Assembly: GCA_910584575.1 (NCBI GenBank)
Contig: CAJUBG010000004.1
Coordinates: 29,058 to 93,057 of the forward strand
DNA from: an uncultured Dorea sp.
GTDB lineage: Bacteria; Bacillota; Clostridia; Lachnospirales; Lachnospiraceae
Direction of reading: 5' to 3'
Length of the DNA: 64,000 nt
In this document: in pieces, positions 42,137 to 50,828 of the stretch
How positions within the stretch are numbered: the stretch's first letter is position 1
Layout: every line of letters starts with the position of its first letter
Program-made: the position numbers and the translations under genes
The notes under the pieces: generated by a model
Databases searched by the model: none
What the model was told of the DNA's origin: nothing
The model's input: only the letters and a program-made list of their open reading frames with translations

Positions 42137-42949
42137 CTACATACCCACAATCACTTCTGTTACAAGCTTTTTGAAATCAGCCGATACACGGTCCGCCGTC
42201 TCCTTAACCTCCTTATGGTCTAATTTCGCGTCCGAAACGCCTGCCGCCAGATTAGTAATACAGGAAATCCCGCACACCTCAAGTCCCATGTGCCGCGCCG
42301 CCATGGCTTCACATGCGGTACTCATTCCTACTGCGTCACCGCCCCACCCTCTGCACATTCTGATTTCCGCAGGCGTCTCGTAATTCGGTCCTGTAAACTG
42401 CACGTACACACCTTCCTGTATCCCAATCCCGCATTTTGCCGAGGCTTCCCGAATAACCTCTCGAAGCCGCCTGCTGTACACCTCGCTCATATCCGGAAAG
42501 CGCTGCCCCAGTTCATCAATATTCGGTCCAATCAAAGGACTGGGAACTCCTGTGGTAATATGGTCTGTTATCATCATAAAATCCCCTGGTTTGAAATTCT
42601 CATTCACACCGCCTGCCGCGTTGGTAAGCATCAACTTCTTTGCCCCAAGCAGCCCCATCAGACGGATGGGAAGAACCACGTCTGACATGGCGTATCCTTC
42701 ATAATAATGAACCCTTCCCTGCATGATTACCACAGGCGTCTCTTTCACAAACCCGAACACAAAACGCCCCTTATGCCCTGAGACGGTTGATACCGGAAAT
42801 CCCTCGATATCCGTATAGTCAACGACTGCCTTAACGGTAATCCCATCTGCATAATCCCCAAGCCCAGAGCCTAAAACCACCCCCACCTCCGGTCTAAAAT
42901 CCGTTTTTTTATGTACACTTTCCACACAAGCCAGTAATTTTTGATACAT
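42137..42949 (-). CDS. punA: Purine-nucleoside phosphorylase (PunA/PNP-I trimeric type)
   Basis: The 270-residue protein carries VVLGSGLGDYAD, SGHKGRFVFG with the phosphate-site histidine, QGRVHYYEGY, and LTNAAGGVN. GPNYETPAEIRM and VGMSTACEAMAARH are signature blocks of trimeric PNP. It releases purine bases from inosine and guanosine (and deoxy forms), leaving (deoxy)ribose-1-phosphate for DeoB. It is 26 bases after deoB. Confidence 0.9.
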   Translation of the reverse strand: MYQKLLACVESVHKKTDFRPEVGVVLGSGLGDYADGITVKAVVDYTDIEGFPVSTVSGHKGRFVFGFVKETPVVIMQGRVHYYEGYAMSDVVLPIRLMGLLGAKKLMLTNAAGGVNENFKPGDFMMITDHITTGVPSPLIGPNIDELGQRFPDMSEVYSRRLREVIREASAKCGIGIQEGVYVQFTGPNYETPAEIRMCRGWGGDAVGMSTACEAMAARHMGLEVCGISCITNLAAGVSDAKLDHKEVKETADRVSADFKKLVTEVIVGM

Positions 42950-42975
42950 ATCTTACCTCCTGATTCTTTTGCCTT

Positions 42976-44166
42976 TTATTTCAGAAAATGAAGAAGCGAC
43001 GTCCCAATCGTATGCTCCGGCATACTGACGCCAAAATTCTCGGCTGCCGTGGCGCCAATCACCGCAAATGTTTCCTGTTCAGGCAGCCTCCCGCTGCCCT
43101 TCATAGATTTAGAATATGCTAAAAGCGGAACCTTTTCCCGCGTATGATCCGTCCCCGTATACGTTGGATCTGTCCCATGATCCGCAGAAATCATCAGGAG
43201 ATCCTCCTCCTGAAGCGCTTCTAACAGAAGCCCCAGTTTTTCGTCGAACCTCTCAAGCTCATCCCGATACCCCTTAGGATTTCTTCGATGCCCCCATTTC
43301 GCATCAAAATCCACGAGATTTACAAAACATAGCCCGTGAAAATCCTTCTGTGCCAACTCAAGCGTCTGTTCCATGCCATGAACAGAAGATTTGGACTTAT
43401 GAGCCTGCGTTATTCCCTCTCCGTCAAAGATATCAACGATCTTTCCCACAGAAATCACATCAAAGCCGCTGTCCTTAAGCACATTCAACACCGTCGCGCC
43501 AGAGGGCTTCAGCGCATAATCATGGCGGTTGCTTGTGCGCTCGAATTCCCCCCTCCTCCTGCCGATATAGGGCCTTGCGATGACGCGCCCTACCCTCCAC
43601 TCCTCCCGCAAGGTCAGCTCACGGGCAATCTCACAGCATCGGTACAATTCCTGAAGGTCGAAGGTTTCCTCATTTCCACAGATTTGCAGTACAGAATCCG
43701 CCGATGTATAGACGATCATATGGCCTGTGGCAATCTCCTCCTCTCCAAGCTCGTCAATGATTGCCGTCCCGCTGGCGCTCTTATTTCCGATAATCTTATG
43801 CCCTGTCCTGCGTTCTAACTCTGCAATCAACTCCTGAGGAAACCCATGGTCCGTAAATGTCTGAAAAGGCGTCTTTGTCTCGATTCCCATCATCTCCCAA
43901 TGTCCGGTCATAGTGTCCTTCCCATTGCTCGCCTCCCGCACCACAGCCTGGTAGCCCAGAGGGTTTTCAATCGCCTCAACCTGCTTAAGAGGCGTCAGAT
44001 TAGCAAGCCCAAGCCTCTTAAGGTTTGGGATGTGAAAGGAGTCAACCGCCTCTGAGATGTGTCCCAATGTATTCACTCCAATATCACCAAATTTTTCCCC
44101 GTCCGGCATCTGCCCGATTCCCAGTGAATCGATTACGATTACAAATATCCTCTTATATTTACCCAT
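42976..44166 (-). CDS. deoB: Phosphopentomutase DeoB
   Basis: The protein starts KYKRIFVIVIDSLGIGQMPD, with the metal-binding aspartate of the alkaline-phosphatase fold, and has GKDTMTGHWEMMG with the phosphorylated threonine region, and ISADHGTDPTYTGTDHTRE with further metal ligands. It interconverts (deoxy)ribose-1-phosphate and -5-phosphate. The ATG at 44166 has AGGGGGTG well spaced; the GTG three codons earlier lies inside that site. It sits between cdd and punA. Confidence 0.95.
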   Translation of the reverse strand: MGKYKRIFVIVIDSLGIGQMPDGEKFGDIGVNTLGHISEAVDSFHIPNLKRLGLANLTPLKQVEAIENPLGYQAVVREASNGKDTMTGHWEMMGIETKTPFQTFTDHGFPQELIAELERRTGHKIIGNKSASGTAIIDELGEEEIATGHMIVYTSADSVLQICGNEETFDLQELYRCCEIARELTLREEWRVGRVIARPYIGRRRGEFERTSNRHDYALKPSGATVLNVLKDSGFDVISVGKIVDIFDGEGITQAHKSKSSVHGMEQTLELAQKDFHGLCFVNLVDFDAKWGHRRNPKGYRDELERFDEKLGLLLEALQEEDLLMISADHGTDPTYTGTDHTREKVPLLAYSKSMKGSGRLPEQETFAVIGATAAENFGVSMPEHTIGTSLLHFLK

Positions 44167-44180
44167 AAATTTCACCCCCT

Positions 44181-44597
44181 TTATAGATTCTCCGGTCCAA
44201 ACCCCTGAGGCAGCAACTCCTTCAAGGTACAGACCTTATAATCCTCCTTACTTTTTGCAAGAATAATCTCAAATTCCTCTGGGCGGCAGAACTCCATCAT
44301 CACCTGGCGGCAGACACCGCAGGGCGGCGTGTATGAAGCAAGCCTTCCCTGTGGACCTCCCACCACGCAGATTGCCCGAAAATCTCTGACGCCTTCACTG
44401 ACTGCTTTAAAAAATGCTGTCCTCTCGGCACAGTTTGTCGGAGTGTATGCCGCATTTTCAATATTACATCCCGTATAAACCCTGCCGTTTTGTGCCAAAA
44501 GCGCCGCGCCAACCCGAAAGTCGGAATATGGCACATAGGAATACTCAAGCTGAGCAATCGCAGCCTCAATCAATTTCTGAATCTCTGTCTTCAACAT
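44181..44597 (-). CDS. cdd: Cytidine deaminase
   Basis: The 138-residue protein is of normal tetrameric CDA size. CNIENAAYTPTNCAERTAFFKAV contains the zinc cysteine and catalytic glutamate (in two short blocks, CAER), and PCGVCRQVMMEF supplies the other two zinc cysteines. It deaminates cytidine and deoxycytidine to uridine forms, which the next enzyme phosphorolyses. The start may be ATG 44597 or the GTG one codon earlier; GGAGG lies upstream of both. Confidence 0.95.
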   Translation of the reverse strand: MLKTEIQKLIEAAIAQLEYSYVPYSDFRVGAALLAQNGRVYTGCNIENAAYTPTNCAERTAFFKAVSEGVRDFRAICVVGGPQGRLASYTPPCGVCRQVMMEFCRPEEFEIILAKSKEDYKVCTLKELLPQGFGPENL

Positions 44598-44602
44598 CAC
44601 CC

Positions 44603-45382
44603 TTATTTCCTCCCCAGGTCCTTTGCAATTAGTCTCCGAAGCGCCCCCACAGCCACGCGGACAGCCATATCGGTATCATGAACCACAGGATTGTCAAGCC
44701 CTTCCTTCTCCCTCTCCTGATTTGCCACAACAAGGAAACAGGCGCCCACCCTGACGCGCAGATGGCTTCCAACCACAAACAATGCCGCTGACTCCATTTC
44801 CGAAGCCAGACATCCTAACCGCCTCCACGCCTCCCATTTATTCAGCAATTCATAGCTGACCGGCTTTGTTTCCGGAGAATGTTGTCCATAGAAGGAGTCC
44901 TTGCTCTGAACCACTCCCACATGATAATCCTGCCCCAGTTCTTCGGCTGCCCCCATCAATGCGTTTGTAATCCGGATATCCGCCACAGCAGGGAATTCCA
45001 AAGGCGCATACTCTCGGCTGGTTCCCTCCATCCGTATTGAACCGCTGGCAATGACAATGCCACCGCTTTTCACCTCTGTCTGCATACCTCCGCAGGTTCC
45101 AACCCGTATAAACGTATCCGCCCCTGACATCACCAACTCCTCCAGGGCTATGGCAGACGACGGGCCTCCAATCCCCGTAGAAGTCACACTCACCTTCACA
45201 CCGTCCAGATATCCTGTATAAGTGACATATTCCCTGCTGTCTGCCATAAGTTTTGCATCATCAAAATACTTCGCAATCTTCGCACAGCGCTTTGGGTCCC
45301 CCGGAAGTAGTACATATCTCCCCACATCCCCTCTGCCCACTTGAATATGGTACTGTTTATCCGGATTTTCAGAATAATTCAT
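44603..45382 (-). CDS. udp: Uridine phosphorylase
   Basis: This 259-residue NP-I family enzyme has YVLLPGDPKRCAKIA at the phosphate-site start, TGIGGPSSAIALEEL, and RVGTCGGMQ. CLASEMESAALFVVG is the nucleoside-binding block. It fits uridine phosphorylase by length and by operon position next to cytidine deaminase. It is the first gene of the udp-cdd-deoB-punA-deoC operon, which turns nucleosides into bases and triose plus acetaldehyde. Confidence 0.9.
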   Translation of the reverse strand: MNYSENPDKQYHIQVGRGDVGRYVLLPGDPKRCAKIAKYFDDAKLMADSREYVTYTGYLDGVKVSVTSTGIGGPSSAIALEELVMSGADTFIRVGTCGGMQTEVKSGGIVIASGSIRMEGTSREYAPLEFPAVADIRITNALMGAAEELGQDYHVGVVQSKDSFYGQHSPETKPVSYELLNKWEAWRRLGCLASEMESAALFVVGSHLRVRVGACFLVVANQEREKEGLDNPVVHDTDMAVRVAVGALRRLIAKDLGRK

Positions 45383-45415
45383 AAAATCTTCCCCCTTTTC
45401 GAGTTTGAATGAAGC

Positions 45416-45443
45416 TGTATATCTATGGACATCCTATTATCAA
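45416..45443 (-). promoter_or_regulatory. Candidate promoter of the nucleoside operon
   Basis: On the minus strand TTGATA (45438-45443), a 16-base spacer and TATACA (45416-45421) precede udp by about 34 bases, right after the stop of the nuclease gene upstream. Confidence 0.4.
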
Positions 45444-45450
45444 CCATGAG

Positions 45451-45648
45451 TTATCTTTTGTATTCCTCCAACTTTTTCAAAGCCTCTCGAAGCTCTGCTT
45501 CCATCTGCTCAATCTTTTCCTTCTGCCTTCGATTCTCCTCCCTCTGTCTCTGATTCTCCTCCTTCTGCCTCTGATTCTCCTCCTGCAGCTCGTCGATCAT
45601 ATACCGCACTGTATTCCTGTCCAATTCATACAATTCCTTTGAAAACAT
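45451..45648 (-). CDS. Possible internal C-terminal protein of the Rpn-like gene
   Basis: Within the nuclease gene and in the same frame, the ATG at 45646-45648 has AGGTG six bases upstream. It would give a 65-residue, almost wholly coiled-coil protein (MFSKELYELD...). In E. coli rpn genes, a small protein made from an internal start binds and restrains the full-length nuclease. The site here is only a candidate. Confidence 0.25.
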   Translation of the reverse strand: MFSKELYELDRNTVRYMIDELQEENQRQKEENQRQREENRRQKEKIEQMEAELREALKKLEEYKR

Positions 45649-46467
45649 CCCCATCACCTGCTCAATATTCTGACAGATCTCATAGACCTGCTCATACATT
45701 GTCTTAAAGTCAGGATACTTTTCAATCAATGCAATAATATCCTCCGGTTTATCACTGCTCAGAAAAGTAAGCCATCCTTCTAACCGCTTCTTTATACTTC
45801 TATTTTGATGGTTTTGCTTATAGATGTCAAGCGCCACAAAAACAAATTCCTGCAAAAGATTCATTTTCAATCCTGTATCTGATTTCTGCTGAAATTTATG
45901 TATATATTTCTCCGGAAACTGATGGAACTCTGGAGTACTCTTTTCAAACAGCACAATAGTATAGACATTTGAAATCTTCCGATAAGAAAACGTCTCTTTT
46001 GTCATTTCTTTTCGCACCTGCCGATACTGCCGCAGCAAAAGGTCCGCGCAGTAGCAGGCACTCCTCTGCCCTGGAAAGGCGTAACCGACTTTTTGCACTT
46101 CAACATTCACCACACTCCCATCCTGCAACTGCACCAGAAAATCCATAATCAACAGAGAGGTTTCATCCGCAATACGCGTGTTATCATTTGGAAGCACTTT
46201 CAATAGCTTCACTTTCTTTCCCAATAACAACGAAATCAATTCCTCAATCCGTTCCGGATAAAGTTCTGGGTCCAAGATTGCCTTAGCACAGAAATCATAA
46301 AGCATCTTCACTCCCTTAGCGCCCGTACAAAAGTTCAGAAATTCTTCCTGATACTTCTCCTCCCAACTGTTAAAAATCCTATTTAACTCGCCTTTGCTTT
46401 GGATTTCTTTCAAAATTTCTTCACGGCTTCGTAGAATTGGAAAATATGCCCGTAATACACCTGTCAT
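45451..46467 (-). CDS. Rpn/PD-(D/E)XK nuclease family transposase-like protein
   Basis: The protein matches the Rpn/YhgA-like nuclease family: LLKVLPNDNTRIADETSLLIMDFLVQL contains the first acidic residue and VNVEVQK the E-x-Q/K catalytic pair. YRKISNVYTIVLFEKS is a further family block. After about residue 270 the chain becomes a coiled coil built from three 7-residue units (EENQRQK-like), encoded by a 21-bp tandem repeat. GGAGG eight bases upstream favours the ATG at 46467. Rpn proteins nick DNA and, in E. coli, some act in phage defence with a C-terminal internal antitoxin. Function here is inferred. Confidence 0.8.
   Translation of the reverse strand: MTGVLRAYFPILRSREEILKEIQSKGELNRIFNSWEEKYQEEFLNFCTGAKGVKMLYDFCAKAILDPELYPERIEELISLLLGKKVKLLKVLPNDNTRIADETSLLIMDFLVQLQDGSVVNVEVQKVGYAFPGQRSACYCADLLLRQYRQVRKEMTKETFSYRKISNVYTIVLFEKSTPEFHQFPEKYIHKFQQKSDTGLKMNLLQEFVFVALDIYKQNHQNRSIKKRLEGWLTFLSSDKPEDIIALIEKYPDFKTMYEQVYEICQNIEQVMGMFSKELYELDRNTVRYMIDELQEENQRQKEENQRQREENRRQKEKIEQMEAELREALKKLEEYKR
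45520..45582 (-). repeat. 21-bp tandem repeat, three copies, inside the Rpn-like gene
   Basis: Three adjacent 21-base units at 45520-45540, 45541-45561 and 45562-45582 differ by a few bases and encode EENQRQK, EENQRQR and EENRRQK. Unit gain or loss would keep the frame and change coiled-coil length by one heptad each. Confidence 0.85.
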
Positions 46468-46734
46468 ATGCATTTCCTCCATATTGCTTAAAGTTCACTT
46501 AATGGAATATCTGCTTCATAAAAGGAAGCTGTTGACGCCTCTCGGCTTAAGAAAATACAGACCGCATAAGTATCTATGCGGCTAAACTCAGAAGATTAGA
46601 TTGACTGCTATTTCTTTTATATAGTTCTATACTACCACCTCTCTCCCATTTTCTCAATTATATCTTTTCGCCTTTTTTCAACACTAATCGACATAAAAAA
46701 GCACAACACATATAATCCAGAAAAATTTGTCGCC
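46468..46734. other. Gene-free stretch upstream of the Rpn-like gene
   Basis: No credible gene is seen here. A perfect 7-bp hairpin (CCGCATA...TATGCGG, about 46562-46581) lies in the region that would form the leader of the minus-strand nuclease gene. I found no clear promoter. The left end holds the GGAGG site of the nuclease gene. Confidence 0.5.
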
Positions 46735-46787
46735 AAAAAAGGACCGTCTCATCAAGCATAAATTTTCCTACTTAATGAGGCAGCCCC
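46735..46787 (-). terminator. Terminator of the opp operon
   Basis: In the minus direction a long imperfect stem (GGGGCTGCCTCATTAAG with CTTGATGAGACGGTCC, several G-U pairs) is followed by six U. It sits 31 bases after the oppF stop. The same CTGCCTCATTAAG core appears in the hairpin at 58721-58805. Confidence 0.75.
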
Positions 46788-46817
46788 TCCTTGATTCTAT
46801 CTATTTTCTTCCAATAT

Positions 46818-47789
46818 TTACCCTTCAATCAAATGGCAAGCTGCCATATGCCCCGGCGCAACCTCCCTAAGCTTTGGCATCTCACTAAAGCAACGGTCTG
46901 TCGCATACTGGCATCTCTCCGCAAATCTGCAGCAATCCTTCGGATTAATCGGGCTTGGGATCTCTCCCTTAATCGGAATACGCTCATTGGCCTTCGCCTT
47001 CTTCGGATCCGCCTCCGGAATGGCTGAGAGAAGCGCCTTCGTATAAGGATGCAGCGTATTCGAGAATAACTCCTCCGTCTCTGCCGTCTCCACAATCGTC
47101 CCCAGGTACATAACCACTACCCTGTCCGAAATATATTTCACCACGCTCAGGTCATGGGCGATAAACAGATAGGTAAGCCCCATGGTCTCCTGAAGGTTCT
47201 TCAGCATATTAATCACCTGCGCCTGAATCGACACGTCCAGCGCAGAGATTGGCTCATCACAGATGATGAACTCCGGATCAACAGAAAGCGCCCTGGCAAT
47301 ACCGATACGCTGTCTCTGGCCGCCGGAGAACTCGTGCGGGAAACGGGACATATGGTCCTTATTTAAGCCCACTGTCTCAAGGAGTTTTTCCACCTTTGCA
47401 TCCGCATCTGCCTGGGACATGCCATGCTGCTTCAGCCCCTCGCCTACAATCTCCTTAACCGTCATACGCGGGTTCAAAGAGGAATACGGGTTCTGGAAAA
47501 TCATCTGCACCTTCTTGCAAAACTCCTTCTGCTCTGCCCTGGATAACTTCATAATATCCTTACCGTCATAGAGCACCTCTCCCTTTGTAGGATTGTACAG
47601 ACGGATCATACAGCGTCCGGTGGTAGATTTTCCGCAGCCGGACTCGCCTACCAAGCTCACCGTCTCACCCTTATTGATGGTAAAGCTTACGTCATCCACC
47701 GCTTTTAAGGTCTCCTTGCGGCTGATCTGAAAATATTTACATAAATGATTTACCTGCACGAGAGGCTGATTTGTCTCATTATTCGCCAT
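46818..47789 (-). CDS. oppF: Oligopeptide ABC transporter ATPase OppF
   Basis: The 323-residue ATPase has Walker A GESGCGKST, the signature FSGGQRQRIGIARAL, Walker B FIICDEPISALDVS, and the C-terminal Opp/Dpp extension with a cysteine cluster (CCRFAERCQYATDRC) thought to hold an Fe-S centre. It shares one base with the oppD stop. With OppD it powers peptide import through OppBC. It is the last gene of the operon. Confidence 0.9.
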   Translation of the reverse strand: MANNETNQPLVQVNHLCKYFQISRKETLKAVDDVSFTINKGETVSLVGESGCGKSTTGRCMIRLYNPTKGEVLYDGKDIMKLSRAEQKEFCKKVQMIFQNPYSSLNPRMTVKEIVGEGLKQHGMSQADADAKVEKLLETVGLNKDHMSRFPHEFSGGQRQRIGIARALSVDPEFIICDEPISALDVSIQAQVINMLKNLQETMGLTYLFIAHDLSVVKYISDRVVVMYLGTIVETAETEELFSNTLHPYTKALLSAIPEADPKKAKANERIPIKGEIPSPINPKDCCRFAERCQYATDRCFSEMPKLREVAPGHMAACHLIEG

Positions 47790-48814
47790 TATTTCACCTC
47801 TCCTTTCTCCGCTTTTGTTCTTTTCATATCTGTATCCGGCGCAAACTCATGCTGCAGCCAGCAGCAGGTCATATGCTCGTCGGAAAGCTGATACATCTCA
47901 GGCGGCGTATCAAGGCACACATCCATGCAATATTCACACCGCGCTGCAAACGGGCATCCAACCGGAGGGGAGAATAAGTCAGGAGGTGTCCCTTCGATTG
48001 GTTTTAATTTTTCTCCCTTCGCCGTATCCAGCCTTGCAATGGACTGCATCAACCCTTTTGTATACGGGTGGCTTGTCTCATAGAAAATCTCGTCCACAGT
48101 GCCTCTCTCCACAACCTTCCCGCCGTACATAACCAAAACACGGTCACACAGCTTCGCAATAACACCCAGGTCATGGGTAATCAGGATAATCGAGGTATTC
48201 AATGTCTTCTGAAGGCTCTTAAGCAAATCCAGAATCTGGGCTTCAATCGTAACATCTAAAGATGTGGTCGGCTCATCTGCAATAACAATACTCGGACTGC
48301 CCACCAGGGCAATCGCAATCATGACACGCTGCTTCATACCGCCGGACAGCTCATGGGGATACTGCTTATACCTGCGCTCTCCATCCGAGATTCCCACCAT
48401 TTTCAGGATATCCAGAGCCTTCTGCTTCTTCTCGGCAGCGCTCATATTCTTTTTTCCGACGAAAACTTCTTCAATCTGCTTTCCAATCCTCATAGTCGGA
48501 TTCAGAGAAGTCATAGGGTCCTGGAAGATAAAGCCAATCTCCGTACCACGCATATTGCGAAGGGCTTTCTTATCCATCTTAAGTACGTCGTCGCCCTTAT
48601 AGAGAATCTCTCCGCCCTCGAAAAATCCCGGTGGCTCCGGATTCAGCCTCATAATACAGGAGGACGTAACGCTCTTGCCGCAGCCGGACTCTCCTACAAT
48701 ACCAAGAATCTCGCCTGGACGTACTTCAAAACTAACATCACGCACCGCCTTTACAACACCGCCATAGGTATGAAAGGAGAATGTCAGATTCTTAACTTCT
48801 AATAAATTTTCCAT
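47789..48814 (-). CDS. oppD: Oligopeptide ABC transporter ATPase OppD
   Basis: The 341-residue ATPase carries Walker A GESGCGKSV, signature LSGGMKQRVMIAIAL and Walker B IVIADEPTTSLDV. The C-terminal region GCPFAARCEYCMDVC again has clustered cysteines, as in OppD/DppD. It is 15 bases downstream of oppC. Together with OppF it forms the ATPase heterodimer. Confidence 0.9.
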   Translation of the reverse strand: MENLLEVKNLTFSFHTYGGVVKAVRDVSFEVRPGEILGIVGESGCGKSVTSSCIMRLNPEPPGFFEGGEILYKGDDVLKMDKKALRNMRGTEIGFIFQDPMTSLNPTMRIGKQIEEVFVGKKNMSAAEKKQKALDILKMVGISDGERRYKQYPHELSGGMKQRVMIAIALVGSPSIVIADEPTTSLDVTIEAQILDLLKSLQKTLNTSIILITHDLGVIAKLCDRVLVMYGGKVVERGTVDEIFYETSHPYTKGLMQSIARLDTAKGEKLKPIEGTPPDLFSPPVGCPFAARCEYCMDVCLDTPPEMYQLSDEHMTCCWLQHEFAPDTDMKRTKAEKGEVK

Positions 48815-48829
48815 CTTCTTACTCCTTTC

Positions 48830-49759
48830 CTATTCTGTTCCTCTAAGTTTCGGGTCAAATGCATCGCGTAATCCGTCGCCTAACAGATTCAGCGCCAGCA
48901 TCGTCGTACAGATTAATGCCGCTGGTATTACCACCTGGTAAGGATGGATACGAAGCTGTGCGATACCCTCCTTCGCAAGCACACCCCAGCTACATCCCGG
49001 CGGCTTGATACCAAGACCGATATAGCTTAGGAATGCCTCCTGGAAAATTGCCCCTGGAATCGCCATGGTCAGATTCGTAATAATCAGGCCCATAATATTA
49101 GGCAGAATATGCTTCACAATGATTACAATATCCGGCACGCCAAGAATTCTTGCTGCCGCAACAAAATCAGACTCCCTGAGTTTGAGCACCTCACCACGTA
49201 CAAACCGGCAGCTTCCAATCCATCCAACAATACACATCGCAATAATCAGACAATGTACACCGTTACCGATGACAACCATCAGAAGGATGGTAACAATCAT
49301 ACTGGGAATTCCATACAGTACGTCTACGATACGCTGAATCAGCATGTCTACCTTGCCGCCGTAAAAGCCTGAGATACCTCCCATAATCGAGCCGACGAAC
49401 GCATTGATGATACTGGCTGCAAATCCAATGGTAAGGGATACTCTCGCACCCATCCAGGAACGCACCCAGAGATCACGCCCAAGGGAATCCGTACCAAACC
49501 AGTGTTCACTTGAAGGCGGCTGACTCATCTTCTCAACGCTCTGAGTCGCAAAATCATACTGGCTAAACATAGGTGCAAATATAGCCAGCAAAATGTATAA
49601 AATAATCAGACACAGCGAAAAGAACGCGATCTTATTCTTGCGAATCCGTCTCCACGCATCCTGCCAGTAACCGATATTCGGGCGGGAAATGGACTCCATA
49701 CTCTTTGTATTTTTTCCAATAACTTTAAATCTCTCTTTTGTTATCTCTGCCATGTCCAC
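48830..49759 (-). CDS. oppC: Oligopeptide ABC transporter permease OppC
   Basis: The 309-residue permease has one N-terminal helix followed by five more. SSEHWFGTDSLGRDLWVRSWMGARVSL is a block typical of OppC/DppC, and the EAA loop reads AARILGVPDIVIIVKHILPN. It pairs with OppB to form the peptide channel. The gene begins 4 bases after the oppB stop. Confidence 0.9.
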   Translation of the reverse strand: MDMAEITKERFKVIGKNTKSMESISRPNIGYWQDAWRRIRKNKIAFFSLCLIILYILLAIFAPMFSQYDFATQSVEKMSQPPSSEHWFGTDSLGRDLWVRSWMGARVSLTIGFAASIINAFVGSIMGGISGFYGGKVDMLIQRIVDVLYGIPSMIVTILLMVVIGNGVHCLIIAMCIVGWIGSCRFVRGEVLKLRESDFVAAARILGVPDIVIIVKHILPNIMGLIITNLTMAIPGAIFQEAFLSYIGLGIKPPGCSWGVLAKEGIAQLRIHPYQVVIPAALICTTMLALNLLGDGLRDAFDPKLRGTE

Positions 49760-49763
49760 TCAC

Positions 49764-50690
49764 CTACCCTTTCTTTCCGCTGAGACGGATTCTCGGATCG
49801 ACGATGCCATACAGGATATCCACAATCAGGATTGCTATGACAAGGAACGCGCCGTAGAAAATCGTCATTCCCAGAACCAACGTATAATCAGACATATTAA
49901 TACTGTCAACATAATGCTTGCCCATACCCGGAATCGCAAATAAAGCCTCAATTACGAAAGTACCTGTAAGTACGGAAGCAACCGTTGGCCCCATGATAGT
50001 AATAATCGGTGTAATCGCATTACGGATCTGATGCTTAAATGTGACACGGAATTCGGATAACCCCTTTGCCCTGGCCGTCTTTGTATAGTCCGAAGTGACA
50101 ACCTCCAGCATACTAGAGCGCATCAGACGAGACACAGACGCAAGGGTATAAAACCCTACCGCAATAGACGGCAGAATCGTATGTTTAAAGCTGGTGTACT
50201 GCGCAACCGGAAGAAGCTGCCACTTAATTCCAAAGAAATATTGCAAAAGTGAACCCATAATAAAATCCGGTATGGATGTTCCGATAATCGCAATCAAAAT
50301 ACAGACAAAATCCAACTTCTTTCCGCGGTTAAGCGCCGCTATAATACCCAATATAATCCCGAAAAAGAACGCAAAACATAACGCCCTGATTCCTAAATCC
50401 GCAGAATATGGGAAGGATTCTGCGATAATACGGTTGACTGTACGTCCTTCATACTTCATGGAATATCCCAGGTCCCCATGAAATACATTCTTCATATAAG
50501 TAACATACTGCACCGGCAGCGGTTTATCAAGTCCATAATACGCCTCCAGATTCGCCTTGATCTCCGGAGTCATCTTCGGATTTGAAAACGGATCGCCAGG
50601 CAGCAGACGCACTAACACAAACACAATACTCGTCAATACGAACAATGTTACGACTGCAAGCAGAACTCGTTTTAGAATATATTTTGCCAT
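49764..50690 (-). CDS. oppB: Oligopeptide ABC transporter permease OppB
   Basis: The start MAKYILKRVLLAVVTLFVLT at 50690, with GGAG upstream, is normal for OppB; a longer frame would pass through the intergenic hairpins. About six helices and the EAA-loop block TARAKGLSEFRVTFKHQIRNA are present. It lies 139 bases after oppA, separated by two strong hairpins that probably reduce its expression relative to the binding protein. Confidence 0.9.
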   Translation of the reverse strand: MAKYILKRVLLAVVTLFVLTSIVFVLVRLLPGDPFSNPKMTPEIKANLEAYYGLDKPLPVQYVTYMKNVFHGDLGYSMKYEGRTVNRIIAESFPYSADLGIRALCFAFFFGIILGIIAALNRGKKLDFVCILIAIIGTSIPDFIMGSLLQYFFGIKWQLLPVAQYTSFKHTILPSIAVGFYTLASVSRLMRSSMLEVVTSDYTKTARAKGLSEFRVTFKHQIRNAITPIITIMGPTVASVLTGTFVIEALFAIPGMGKHYVDSINMSDYTLVLGMTIFYGAFLVIAILIVDILYGIVDPRIRLSGKKG

Positions 50691-50733
50691 GTGCTTCTCC
50701 TTTCTCTCCTTAGGAGATATGATCTCCTTGCCG

Positions 50734-50820
50734 TTTGACAATTTTGATTATCCCACACCTCCGTTGTACTTAGGATAATCAAAATTGTCAAAGAGGGGGG
50801 ACCACAATACGGGTCCCCTC
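50734..50820 (-). promoter_or_regulatory. Two stem-loops between oppA and oppB
   Basis: A perfect 20-bp inverted repeat (50734-50753 with 50773-50792, 19-base loop) follows a GC-rich stem (GAGGGG-ACC with GGTCCCC-CTC, about 50794-50820) that starts next to the oppA stop. The first stem in the transcript ends in only three U, so it may be a leaky terminator; the second may block 3' nucleases. Such elements raise the ratio of binding protein to permease. Confidence 0.7.
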
Positions 50821-50828
50821 GCTAAAAA

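Noticed and set aside
45520..45582. Short regular repeats as a CRISPR array
   Set aside because: The units are adjacent with no spacers, 21 bp long, and lie in frame in a coding region where they encode coiled-coil heptads.
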